Of a DNA stretch of 64,000 bases, positions 37,563 to 48,165 are shown one piece after another (within the stretch, counting starts at the first letter, position 1; each line of letters starts with the position of its first letter). A program made the translations under genes and the position numbers. Below the pieces are notes generated by a model. The model ran no database searches. It worked only from the letters and a program-made list of their open reading frames with translations, and was not told the DNA's origin. The DNA is from Trogon surrucura (taxonomy: Eukaryota > Chordata > Aves > Trogoniformes > Trogonidae), in NCBI GenBank assembly GCA_020746105.1, contig CM036617.1, positions 17,544,037-17,608,036 of the forward strand, in the 5' to 3' direction.

Positions 37563-38676
37563 CACCAAAGAGCAACAGCAAATGGAAGCTGTTGCAGTTG
37601 TGTAACTCCTCAAAGGAAAAGGGTTGGTAGTCATGGTCAAGATTTGCAGGATTCTGCACTGGGTCATTTATGCACAGGTTCTCCGTAGCCTATGGGCTGA
37701 GTGCTGCAGACTGTGCAGGGTAACGGTGTAGGGTACTAGAAGCTATGACTCTAACATGTGTTATGTTAAATGTGGTTTTGTAAATGAGAGATACCTTTAC
37801 AATTTTATAGCCCATTCGTTCTGTGAAAGTACAATGCTCTTGTTGCAAATATACCTGCTTATCTTTCTCAGATTTGATTAAGTTGACCTGTTGTAACAAT
37901 TAAAAAACCAACCAGCCAAAAAAAAAAAACCCAGAAATGCTATTTAAAAAAAACCTTAAAAAATTAATCGAACTCTGAATGAGTTGTTTTAGATAGGGCA
38001 AATAAAACACTGTACCCTATGTCATGAGGGTGCTTAGACAAGATCCTAATGTAATTTCTTCTGACCTAAAACTCTGTCCATCCAGGGCATCATGGTAGGT
38101 ACATAGTTAGCAAGTGCTCTTGCTTACTTTTAACTATATGTGATATTGACAGGATTAACAGTAGCACATATCTTAGACGTGCTAATGCAAATTTCTACTG
38201 GTGGAAGAAGGCAGTATTTGGCTATAGACAGTGTTTGGGCTTCTTGGGAGTAGTTGAGCGCTAATTGTTCCTCCTATAAGCTTTACTAATGCAGAAAATG
38301 GTGTATATTGGGGATTAGCTGGATTTCCTCTCAGAATTGTGTTTCGTGTACAAGTGACTTACAGGTGTGCCTTCTCTCTCTCCGACATTAAACTTTTTTT
38401 TTTTGCCTTCGTGAATTCTATGTCTACTGAAACAACTGTGTTTAAGTGCCCTACAAAACAGAATTTTTTAGAATGCACAGACTGAATCTTCCAGTGTATT
38501 TTCATGTCGGTGTTTTTCTCTCATCTCACAGAAATTTCCCAGTATTCAGTTTGCAGTTCAGCATGTCTGAGGCAGCAGAGCTTCTGCCTCTCCTTATGGG
38601 GCACACTGCAGTGGCCAGATAGGTCCTTCATACTCATCTTAAGTGTGCCTTACTTTCATTCTGTCCTATTTGATTG
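37563..38676. other. Unique AT-rich sequence
   Basis: No recognised feature other than short A-runs around 37918-37930 and T-runs near 38394. Confidence 0.5.
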
Positions 38677-39813
38677 TGTAGCTTGTGCAAACCTAAGCAC
38701 GACATCCTGGTCTTCAAGCTGATAAAATATGGGATTGATGGATGGACAATTCGGCGGATAAAGAACTGGCTTGACAACCGCACCCAAAAAGTGGTTGTCA
38801 ATGGGTCCATGTCCAAGTGGAAGCCAGTTACAAGTGGAGTCCCTCAAGGATCAGTACTGGGACCAGTCTTGTTTAACATCTTCATCAGCGACATGGACAG
38901 TGGTATTGACACTCTCAGGAAGTTTGCCGACGACACCAAGCTGTGTGGGGCGGCTGACACGCTGGAGGGAAGGGATGCCATCCAGAAGGACCTTGACAGG
39001 CTGGAGAGGTCGACCCAGGCCCTCATGAAGTTCAACAAGACCAAGTGCAAGGTCCTCCATCTGGGTCGGGGCAATCTCAAGCACCAGTATAGGCTGGGCA
39101 GTGATTGGCTTGAGAGCAGCCCTGAAAAAAAGGACTTGGGAGTAATGGTGGATGAGAAGCTCAATATGAGCCGCCAGTGCGCACTTGCAGCCCAGAAAGC
39201 CAGTCGTGTCCTGGGCTGCATCAAGAAGTGCATGGCCAGCAGGTTGAGGGAGGTGATTCTTCCCCTCTACCTCACTCTCGTGAGACCTCACCTGGAGTAC
39301 TGCGTCCAGGTCTGGAGCCCGCAGCACAAGAAAGATATGGACATGCTGGAGCGTGTCCAGAGAAGGGCTACGAGGATGATCAGAGGGCTGGAGCATCTCT
39401 CCTATGAAGACAGACTGAGAGAGTTGAGGTTGTTCAGTCTGGAGAAAAGAAGGCTACGAAGAGACCTTATTGTGGCCTTCCAGTATCTTAAGGGGGCCTA
39501 CAAGAAAGCTGGTGAGGGGCTTTTTAGGATGTCGGGTAGTGACAAGACTAGAGGGAATGGATTAAAGCTAGAGATGGATCGGTTCAGATTGGACGTTAGG
39601 AAGAAGTTCTTCACGATGAAGATGGTGAGACACTGGCACAGGTTGCCCATGGAGGTGGTGGAAGCCCCATCCCTGGAAGTTTTAAGGCCAGGCTGGATGG
39701 GGCTCTGGGCAGCCTGATCTAGTGGGAGATGTCCCTGCCCATGGCGGGGGGGATTGGAACTTGATGATCTGTGAGATCCCTTCCAACCCTGACAATTCTG
39801 TGATTCTATGTTC
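38677..39813 (+). mobile_element. CR1 LINE, 1.1 kb, with a long open RT frame
   Basis: A 5'-truncated CR1 whose ORF2 remainder is open for 347 codons (to 39717). It begins inside the reverse transcriptase. The [14 protein letters not shown] region is present only as LCK..PKHDIL, so about five codons around motif A are missing. Then follow [57 protein letters not shown] and the C-terminal [10 protein letters not shown] block. The last codons ([13 protein letters not shown]) depart from the family's usual EVFKAxLDxALxx ending, so the frame changes close to the stop. The tail is CCTTCCAACCCTGACAATTC followed by TGTGATTCTATG. Among the truncated copies this one is the best preserved. Confidence 0.96.
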
Positions 39814-40004
39814 TATTAAGTGTATGCAAACTAACAGTTATTACTTTTCTGTCTTTTAGAAATGTTGCTCTCATTACATATGCTTTGAAAATAAAATTCA
39901 AAATTTATTTTGTGGAGTTTTCTCCCCTTCCTTTCCTTCCCTTCCCTCCTTCATATACTTGTAATTTTTTTTCTTTAAAAATGCATGAAAGAGTCTCATA
40001 AAGA
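39814..40004. repeat. Spacer with pyrimidine-rich tract
   Basis: A short spacer holding a C/T tract at about 39921-39951 (CCTTCC-like units) between the CR1 tail and a degraded LTR-like fragment. Confidence 0.7.
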
Positions 40005-40240
40005 GTTTGGTGGGCCATACACCCACCCGCACTCTCTCACTCTCCCTCTCACAAGACAGTGGGCATAAACAGAATTCAAAAATTTTGCATCAGGATAAGG
40101 CAAGGGAGATCACGTACCAATTATTGTCATGGGTAAAACAGACTTGACTTGCGGAAAATTAATTAAGCAGCTTTTCACAGCCTCAACTGCCTTCCTTCCC
40201 TCCTGAGTCCTCTCCCCCCACCCAGAGCAGTGTGCTGACA
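40005..40240. mobile_element. Degraded ERV LTR-like fragment
   Basis: This block follows the same order of words as the LTRs at 26516 and 44361: a cytosine-rich CTCTCTCACTC run, GGATAAGGCAAGGGAGATCA, CATGGGTAAAACAGACTTGAC, GGAAAATTAATTAA, then a CCTCC/CCCCCC stretch. The matches are loose and both ends are unclear. I judge it an old, partial relative of that LTR family. Confidence 0.5.
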
Positions 40241-41286
40241 CCCACTACAAAGAGATACAATTCAGTGAAAAAGTCCAAAGGTGTATTTTTCTTCCCAACC
40301 TCAGGTACACTTTCTCTATTCTGTTTTCCACCAGATTTTGGACTAAAGCTTTTTCCTGTGTGGAAGTGTGGGTGTGTGTATCGAAGCTTACTCTCTCTTT
40401 ATATAAACGATGTTTATATTTTTCAAATTGTTATTTTGATTTCTAAGCTGCTACTTCTTCTTGCATAAGTTTCTCTTTTCTTCTTTGACTGTTCCCTCAA
40501 TATTTTTTTCTTCCACAATCAACTCTTAAGTAAGACTTGCTGCTTAGTATTTATCAGAATTATTCTGCCTCTTGGTGGACCATTAGAGCTTCCCCATAGC
40601 TGCTGTTAGTCTGTGTCACTAGGTCGAATCACTTCTTCCTCTTGTCACTTGCTAGTGAACCTGCTTGATGCCTGAGTCCTTCCTCAGACATGTTGGAGCC
40701 TCTTTCATGCTTTCAGACAGTATGACCAGTTCCAGCTTTCTTCTTGCTATGCTTGTCCATTGCCTTCAGAAGTAAACTTGCTTTTCTTCTTGGGCTCCTA
40801 GTTTGTTTTCAGTGGCCAAGGTTGCTTTCTTCAATCTCAGACATTTGATTATATACTGGCATAACCATACTACCTGCTTCACATTCTTTTAGAGGAATAC
40901 TTCTATCTTACAGATTTTGCCAAGTATTTATGTGTAACATTTAGTATATAGATTATATTTTCTATATTACTAAAAATAATATAGTATCGTTTCCTCTGTT
41001 TATATTTTAACCACCATTATACATGGTTTAATGCATAATATGTCTTTCCCAGACTCTGGTGCTGTATTCTTTGTTGAAAATTATAAATGTTTCTCCTTGC
41101 TAAATGAGCTATCCTATACCGTGATGATTTCAACCTTTTCCTCTCTCACAACCACAGATCAAGTGAGGGATATGTGAGATTGAAAATGAGAATATTTAGA
41201 CTCTGAATTTTTTGGGAGAGCTAGTTGCTTTCCTGATTTGAGGAAAATTTAACAATATAGGTGATGCTACAATGTTGACATGAAGT
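40241..41286. other. Unique T-rich sequence
   Basis: Pyrimidine-rich unique DNA. No gene or repeat recognised. Confidence 0.5.
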
Positions 41287-41755
41287 TGGAAGGGAGTATT
41301 AATGTGCTTGAAGGTAGGGAGGCGCTGCAAAGGAATCTGGACAGGCTGGATTGATGGGCCAAGGCAGATTGTTCAAAAAGGCCAAGTGCCAGGTCTTGCA
41401 GTTGGGTCACAACAACCTCAGGCAACACTACAGGCTTGGGGAAGAGTGGCTGGAAAGTTCTCTGGTGGAAAAGGACCTTGAGCTGATGGTAGACAGCCGG
41501 CTGAACATGAGCCAGCAGTATGCCCAGGTGGCCAAGAAGGCCAATGACATTCTGGCCTGTATCAGAAAAAGTGTGGCCAGCAGGACCAGGGAAATGATTC
41601 AGTCGGTATCCCTAGAGGTATTTAAAAGACATGTAGATGAGATGCTTAGGGACATGGTTTAGTGATGGACTTGGTATTGTGAGGTTAACGGTTGAACGGA
41701 ATGATCTTAGAGGTCTTTTCCAGCCTAAAGGATTCTACAATTCTATACTATATAT
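41287..41755 (+). mobile_element. CR1 LINE fragment with internal deletion
   Basis: A CR1 of the same older subfamily as 3265-3413. The frame 41351-41662 reads KAKCQVLQLGHNNLRQHYRLG, then LVEKDLELMVDSRLNMSQQ, then CIRKSVASRTREMIQ. It then jumps directly to SLEVFKRHVDEMLRDMV. In full elements these blocks are separated by roughly 140-150 codons (LVRPHLEYC through LPREVVESP), so about 430 bp has been lost in frame. The tail ends GGTCTTTTCCAGCC followed by a worn ATTCTACAATTCTA. Confidence 0.92.
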
Positions 41756-43942
41756 TCTTGCGTCCATCTCTAGACAGCTTGTGTGCTGAACATGCACTGA
41801 ACTGTGAATACCTGATTTCGGCATAATGAAATGTTATCCTCTAAAGTCTAAAAATATGATCACTTTTGGACTTGATTTAACAAGTTGTTCAAAACCTGAG
41901 TCACTAAAACTTAATTACAGAGCAACTGGTATTTTGTGGAAACCAAGACAATTGTTCTTTCCTTAAAAAATTATGACTTCATATTGTCATCCTTTTACAA
42001 TACCTGTATATTTTGATGTGCTTATTTCAGCTCATGATGATGATGAAATTATATGTATTATTTATGATGACTGAATGTCAGGTGTATTTTCAGTTGCATA
42101 GCTCTCAAAGATAGACTACTCAATTTATGTCTTTTTTGTGAGTAGCACCAGTATAAATCATGCCAAGCCACATGTTCAGAAATCCTGTTTCCTCTTTGTT
42201 CGTAGAGATTTCCAATGTATTCTATGATTCCGTGAGTCTACAATTTTTTTTATATCTATGCAGTAATCTGTGAATACACTAATCATCATAGATATGATGA
42301 AGATCATATTAGATGGCGTAAGCTTAAATATCTTTTGCACAACTTGAGCTGCAAAATGTAAAAGACCAATTCCAGTGTTCCTCTTCCCCACTACCCCAGC
42401 TGCAGCTCTTGTAATGACCCTGGTTAAGAGGCCAGGGGATGTGTTACGTTCCATCATGGGAAATGTAGTCTGTCCAGAGAACTCTGTCCCATTTGAGAAT
42501 GAAAATTGAGTAAAGAAGGAAATTACTGAGGATGGAGAGTTCTGAAATAAAATTTTCTTATTCACCTGTTAATATTCCTTTTTAGGAGATCTCAGACAAA
42601 ATGATAGCCTTTTTGATGACACTGTACACTGTGACATTACCCTTGTACCTCTTTTATTGAAATTAGAACCATTGAAATTACTGAACTATTTAACTGTTGA
42701 AATTAGTTTTCATTAAATATTCTAACTGTTTTGACATTATTTAGTAGTCTTTTTTTTTGACATGTGGAAGCTCATGAGATGAACAGGCTAAATGACAGAA
42801 AATAAAGTCAGTAAGTAATCATCCGTGCAACCAAAAGAACTTCACGTTGTTTACCAAATTCAACCCAGACAAATGTCACACTTTATAAGAACTTTTTTTC
42901 TCATGTTAAATGTACAGAAAAAAATAATTATAGCAAATAGTAATTTAAATGTGCATATATGTACACATGTAACTACCTTTTTACTCCATTATTTGTGTAC
43001 TGTGTCATTTTATGTCCCTATTATATGTCTAAAAATGTATATAATGTAGTAAATGTGATTTAAAGACAGTGGTCTCAGAAAAAGAGAGATGTGTTGTGAA
43101 TGCAGTGCTTACAATAGCACAAGGAGAAAAACTGACAGCATTCTGAATAAGAGAGGGCCCTCCGTATCAGAGACTGCTTAAGGCATGTCTCACTAGCTGC
43201 TTGATTTCCTGATTGCTCAGCATTTTGCAGAAGACTGGAGTTAGTCTAAAAGCAAGCTTACGTGTTTTGTACAAATTATTCTGTATGTCTTTACTGTAGG
43301 GTGTTGCAGAAAACACTTTTTTTTTTTTTTTTGTGGAGGAGCTTTTATAATAAAAGGCAGTGGTAACCTTGCTTCACCCAACCAGATGAGTGTAAATCAA
43401 AACGCCATGTTCAGTGCTAAACACCCAGTGCCAGACAGAACTTAAGCATCAGGAGGAGTCTAAAGTGTTGATGTTTTCCTCAGTAACAGTCAGTTCATTT
43501 CTTTATTTCTAAGAAAAAACATTACAATCCATCACATACCCCATGGTGAAGCACTTTGTGCCAGTGGAGTCTTATCTTTCATGGAAATATTAATTTCAGA
43601 GTAAAGAAAAATTCACTACTCCATTTGTTCCATTGGTGAATCTAAAATTCTCTTAAATCTGACATATACCTGTGTGATGGTCTTTAAATGCTAAATTGCA
43701 GTTCATTTTAAAGGCCTTCATCTGTTTTTTTCTCAATCTTGCTAAATTAAGTGCAGAGATTGCTTATAGAGATAAGTCCTATGTCTGCATAGCCTCCTAA
43801 TTTTGTTAATGAAGGGATCTGCTATGCCTGTGCAGGAACTGTTTTCCACAAGTATTCTGTTAGAGTTCTGTTGCACCATTTACTCTCTTGATGTACTGTG
43901 AAGGTGTGACAGAAAAGACGCAGTACTAGAACAGGATGAAAT
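41756..43942. other. Unique AT-rich sequence
   Basis: No recognised gene. A single ACTACATTTCCCATGATGG word (minus strand, 42451-42469) is described separately. There is a poly-T run at 43317-43332. The 129-codon minus frame 42176-42565 has no recognised family. Confidence 0.5.
42451..42469 (-). promoter_or_regulatory. ZNF143/STAF-like motif
   Basis: ACTACATTTCCCATGATGG on the minus strand matches the ACTAYRNNNCCCR core of vertebrate ZNF143 sites. It is a single hit with no adjacent CpG island or gene, so function is unproven. It could also be a remnant of a repeat. Confidence 0.3.
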
Positions 43943-44360
43943 ATAGAATCATAGAATGGCCTAGGCTGGAAGGGACCTTAGAGATCATCTAATCCAACCT
44001 CCCTGTCATAGGCAGGGATGCCTCTCAACTAGATCAGGCTACTCAAGGTGCTGTCCAACCTGGCCTTGAACACCTCCAGGGAGGGGGCAGCCACAACGTC
44101 TCTGGGCAATTTATTCCAAAGTCTTGCCACCCTCATACTGAAGAATTTCTTCCTAAGATCTAATCTAAATCTATTCTCCTTCAACTTAAACTCATTTCCC
44201 CTTGTCCTATCAGTGGACACTCTTGTAAAAAGTCCCTTTCCAGACTTCCTGTAGGTTCCCTTCAGGTACTGGAAGGCAGCTATTAGGTTCCCCCAAAGTC
44301 TTCTCTTTTCAAGACTGAACAATCCCAGCTCCCGCAGCATGTCCTTGTAGTAAAGATGCT

Positions 44361-45544
44361 TGTCGTGGGTTGACCCTGGCCGGCCGCCAGGTACCCACAC
44401 AGCCGCTCACTCACTCCCCCCTTCACTGCTGAACAGGGGGAGAAAATATTTCCAAGGGTTCAGGGTTTGAGATAAGGACAGGGAGATCACCCTCATTTAC
44501 CATCCCGGGCAAAACAGACTCAGTTTTGGGGAAATTAGGTACATTTATTAAAAGAACTAATCAGAGAGGAGTAGTGAGAAGTAAGAAAGAGCAAACAAAT
44601 CTTAAACAGAACACCTTCCCCCCATCCCTCCCTTCTTCCCGGGCTTAACATCAATCCCGGTTTCTCCACCTCCTCCCCCCGAGCGGCGCAGGGGGACAGG
44701 GAATGGGGGCTGCGGTCAGTTCATCCGACGTTGGTTCCATCGCTTCTTCATTCCGGGGGAGGACTCTTCACTCTTCCCCAGGGCCACTGTGGGGTCCCTC
44801 TCACGGGAGACAAGCTTCACGCTCTCTTCTCCACGTGAGTCGTCCCACGAAGGGCAATTCATCACAAACTGCCCAACGCGAGACACCTCACGAGGGGCAG
44901 CCCACCCCTCGTGAGTCTGAGGCGTAGTCCTTCGGGGGAAACTGCTCCAGTGTGAGCCACCCACAACGTCCCAAAAGTCCCACTGGCCAACCTGCTCCAG
45001 CGTGGGCATTCCCTCTTCCACGGGCTACAGGTTCCGGCAGCGACTTGCTCTGATGTGGGCTTCCCACGGGCTACAGTCCCCTTTCAGGCATCCACCCACA
45101 CGGCATGGAGTCCTCGGTGGACATCTATGCGGTGATCCTCACGGTGGACTTCTGCACCTCGCCCATGGGCTGCAGGGGGACAACCCGCTTCACCATGGTC
45201 TTCACCACGGACCCAGGGGACTCCTTCTGCTCCGGCGCCTGGAGCTCATCCTCCCCCCCCTCCTTCTTCACTGACCTTGGTGTCTGCACAGATTCTCACT
45301 CCTCCATCTCTGTGCCAGCTGTTATGGTGCAGTTCTTTTTCCCATTCTTAAATATGTTTTTCACAGAGGCGTTCCTCTGCTATCACCTTACTGATAGGCT
45401 CAGCCTTGGCCAGCGGCGGGTCCCTCTTTGTAGCCGGCTGGCATTGGCTCTATCAATCCTGGGGAGCTTCTAGCAGCTTCTTACAGAAGCCACCCTGCAG
45501 CTCCCCCCCCCACCGCTGAAATCTGGCCAGGCCAAACCAAAACA
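44361..45544 (-). mobile_element. Solo LTR of an ERVL-like family inserted in CR1
   Basis: A clean insertion of 1184 bp beginning TGTCGTGGGTTGACCC and ending CCAAAACA. ATGCT is duplicated on each side (44356-44360 and 45545-45549). TG...CA ends plus a 5-bp duplication fit an ERVL-type LTR. No coding region is present, so this is a solo LTR left after recombination. On the minus strand AATAAA (44544-44549) lies about 185 bases from the end, in the same place as in the copy at 26516, so the LTR reads leftward. The middle (about 44935-45270) is built of degenerate repeated units around TGCTCC..CGTGGG and CCACGGGCT. CpG content is still high, so it is younger than the copy at 26516. Confidence 0.88.
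44935..45270. repeat. Degenerate minisatellite inside the LTR
   Basis: Imperfect units of a few tens of bases, each with CTGCTCCAG(C/T)GTG.G and CCACGGGCTACAG or close variants (for example at 44942, 44991 and 45048). The block explains why this LTR is 400 bp longer than the copy at 26516. Confidence 0.65.
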
Positions 45545-46985
45545 ATGCTCCAGACCCCTCGATCATCTTTGTGGCCCTCCTCTGAACGTGCTCCAACAGC
45601 TCTATGTCCCTCCTATGGTGGGGACACCAGAACTGGACGCAATATTTGAGGTGGGGTCTCACCAGAACCGAGTAAAGGGGGAGAATCACCTCTCTTGACC
45701 TGCTGGCTACACTTCTCCTGATGCATCCCGGGATGCGGTTGGCCTTCTGGGCTGCATGAGCGCACCGCCGGCTCATGGTGAGCTTCTCATCTATCAACAC
45801 CCCTAAATCCTTCTCTTCGGGGCTACTCTCAACCCACTCTGTGCCCAGTTTGTATTTGTGCCTAGGATTGGCCCGACCCAGGTGAAGGACCTTGCACTTT
45901 GAGTTGTTGAAGTTCATGCAGTTTGCACTGGCCCACTTCTCAAGGTCCCTCTGGATGGCATCTCTTCCCTCAAGTGAGTCCACAGCACCGCACAGCTTGG
46001 TGTCATCGGCACACTCACTGAGGGTGCACTCAATGCCGTTGTCCATGTCACTGACAAAGATGTTGAACAGCACTGGACCCAGAACAGACCCCTGAGGAAC
46101 ACCGCTTGTCACTGATCTCCATGTGGACATCAAGCCATTGACCACAACTCTTCAAGTGCGACCATCCAGCCAATTCTTTATCCACCGAGTGGTCCATCTG
46201 TCAAATTCGTGTCTCTCCATTTTAGAGACAAGGATGTCATGTGGGACAGTGTCCAACGCCTTGCACAAGTCCAGGAAAATGACATCCGTTGTTTTTCCCA
46301 TGTCAACCAGCTCTGTAGCTTTGTCGTAGAAGGCCACTAAATTAGTCAGGCATGACTTGCCCCAGTGAAGCCATGTTGGCTGTCAGCAACCACTTGATTA
46401 TCTTTTATGTGCCTTAGTACAGTTACCAGGAGAATCTATTCCATGATTTCACCTGGCACAGAGGTAAAGTTGACTGGTCTGTAGTTCGCTGGGTTGTCTT
46501 TCATTTCTTTTTTAAAGATGGGGGTTATGTTCCCTCTTTTCCAATCTGTAGGAACCTCACCAGACTGCCAGGACCTCTCAAATATGATGGCTAGTGGCCT
46601 AACAACTTCATCTGCCAGTTCCTTCAGGACCCGTGGATGTATCTCATCAGTTCCCATGGATTTGTGCACCTTCAGGTTCTCTAGGTGTTCCCGGACCTGA
46701 TCTGCTTCTACCCAGGGTGGTTCTTCATTCTCCCAGACCCAGCCAACACCTTCTGTGATATGGGTGGTTTGAGCAGCTGCCAGTGAAGACTGAGGCAAAG
46801 AAGTTGTTGAATACTTCAGCCTTCTCCACATCCTTGGTAACCAGGACACCTGTATCATTCTGGAGAGGCCCCACATTCTCTCTCATCTTTCTTTTTTCTC
46901 TTACATACCTAAAAATCCTTTTCTGTTATTTCTAATATCGTTGGCCAGATTTGACTCTGTCAGGGACCAGATTTGACTCTAGAGC

Positions 46986-47778
46986 AAGCCCCTAGCCTTA
47001 TTGTGACATATCTGGACTTATGCCTTAGGCTGTGTACAGTGTCAAATAATCAAATTTTGTTGTTTCAAATACTCATTGATATATGTTGTTTTATTTTCTG
47101 ATGCTGAGAGTTGACTTCAGGCTAGATTTTGCCTTTGTGTGTGCACAAGCAATTCCCGCTGACTTTGAAGCAAGGTGACTCCACGCAGGAGGGGGACATT
47201 GTCTCTCAGCCTTTATGGCAATGCAATTATTTAATCAATTGGAGTTGTGTTTTTGTGACACCTCATAGTGCACCCGATCAATAATAAATGATCAGTTAGT
47301 ATTTCTGGTTTTAGTTAGTGATTGGGAATAAAACATGTTCCTCATGTTAATAACATTATGCCAAAGGCTCATCCATGCATGAGCAGGTGTGACTTTCACT
47401 TTGTATCTACAGTTGCCTTACTCCTAGTCCAGATTTGGCATGATATAGAACAATATGATTATCAAATGCAAGTATGGTGTGTTTTTAAGCCCATATTTTC
47501 AGAACTATAGGTGCAATTGTGTTCCCTCACATTACCATTAATAGCTTAGGTTTTAAAGGTTTTGTCTTTTTTCCTAATGGCTATGAGGACTGTGTTCATG
47601 GTAGTTAATTAGTGCTTACAACAGGCAATGAAAATTGTGATGTCTTGCAGGTGATACCTAGAAGCGGGCTTATTAGCCAATATTTGATTATTTGCCAAAA
47701 GTACCCTGAGATGTATAAACAGGGGCAGAGCCAGTAGATCACAAGAAATTATTACCCACCTTGTGCACTGTCCTTGTG
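46986..47778. other. Unique sequence between two CR1 copies
   Basis: No gene or repeat recognised. Short chance frames only. Confidence 0.5.
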
Positions 47779-48165
47779 ATGAGAAGCTGAGGGAGCTGGG
47801 CTGGAGCAGAGATGAGTTCAGGGGGATGCAAATCCCAGGGCCTATAGGGAGATTGTGTAGGAGATGGAGCTGAGCTCACTGGATTGGGGCAGGGTGGGGA
47901 GATGAGAGACAATGAAAATTTACTGAAATGAGAGGTTGAAACTGGACATTAAAAAAAAATTCCCCCATGTCGACAGTCAGCCAATGCTACAGGATGCCCA
48001 GAGAGGTTGTGCAGTCTCTATTCTTGGAGGTTTTCAACCTTGACAAGCTGAAGCCTTGAGCAGTCTGGTCTGGCCTCAGAACTGATCCAACTGTGAGCAG
48101 AAGGTTGGACCAGAGACCTTCTGAAGTTCCCTCCCAGCTTGACTCGTCCTGTGATCCTGTTCCTA
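47779..48165 (+). mobile_element. Old, degraded CR1 fragment
   Basis: It starts GATGAGAAGCTGAGGGAGCTGGGCT (the DERLRELGL region) and runs through AGGATGCCCAGAGAGGTTGTG and TTGGAGGTTTTCAACC to a tail TTCCCTCCCAGCTTGACTCG followed by TCCTGTGATCCTGT. The order of blocks is that of CR1, but no long frame survives and the tail repeat is worn. It is the most decayed CR1 in the window. Confidence 0.8.

Larger units (their letters stand above)
43943..46985 (-). mobile_element. CR1 LINE, about 1.86 kb, split by an LTR
   Basis: A reverse CR1 in two parts: 43943-44360 (ORF2 C-terminus and tail) and 45545 to about 46985. The upstream part carries most of the reverse transcriptase. From the 5' side it reads NVGPL-like sequence near 46870, [32 protein letters not shown], then [18 protein letters not shown] (motif A), [23 protein letters not shown] and [12 protein letters not shown]. 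The usual FADD is CADD here, but both Asp residues remain. At 5' it ends near KGFLG-like codons. The frames are broken between 46436 and 46152. A ccagatttgactct word repeats at 46945 and 46967 near the 5' end. The 3' part is nearly identical to the CR1 inside the Tc1 element. Confidence 0.94.

Noticed and set aside
42205-42245. Another CR1 tail (TTCTATGATTC)
   Set aside because: Only a single repeat-like word is present and no CR1 body precedes it, so a chance match is more likely.
42176-42565. 129-codon minus-strand frame
   Set aside because: No family resemblance and a composition like the surrounding AT-rich DNA. Length is within chance expectation.
45002-45473. Open frames inside the LTR as genes
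   Set aside because: They arise from GC-rich, stop-poor repeat units of a noncoding LTR.
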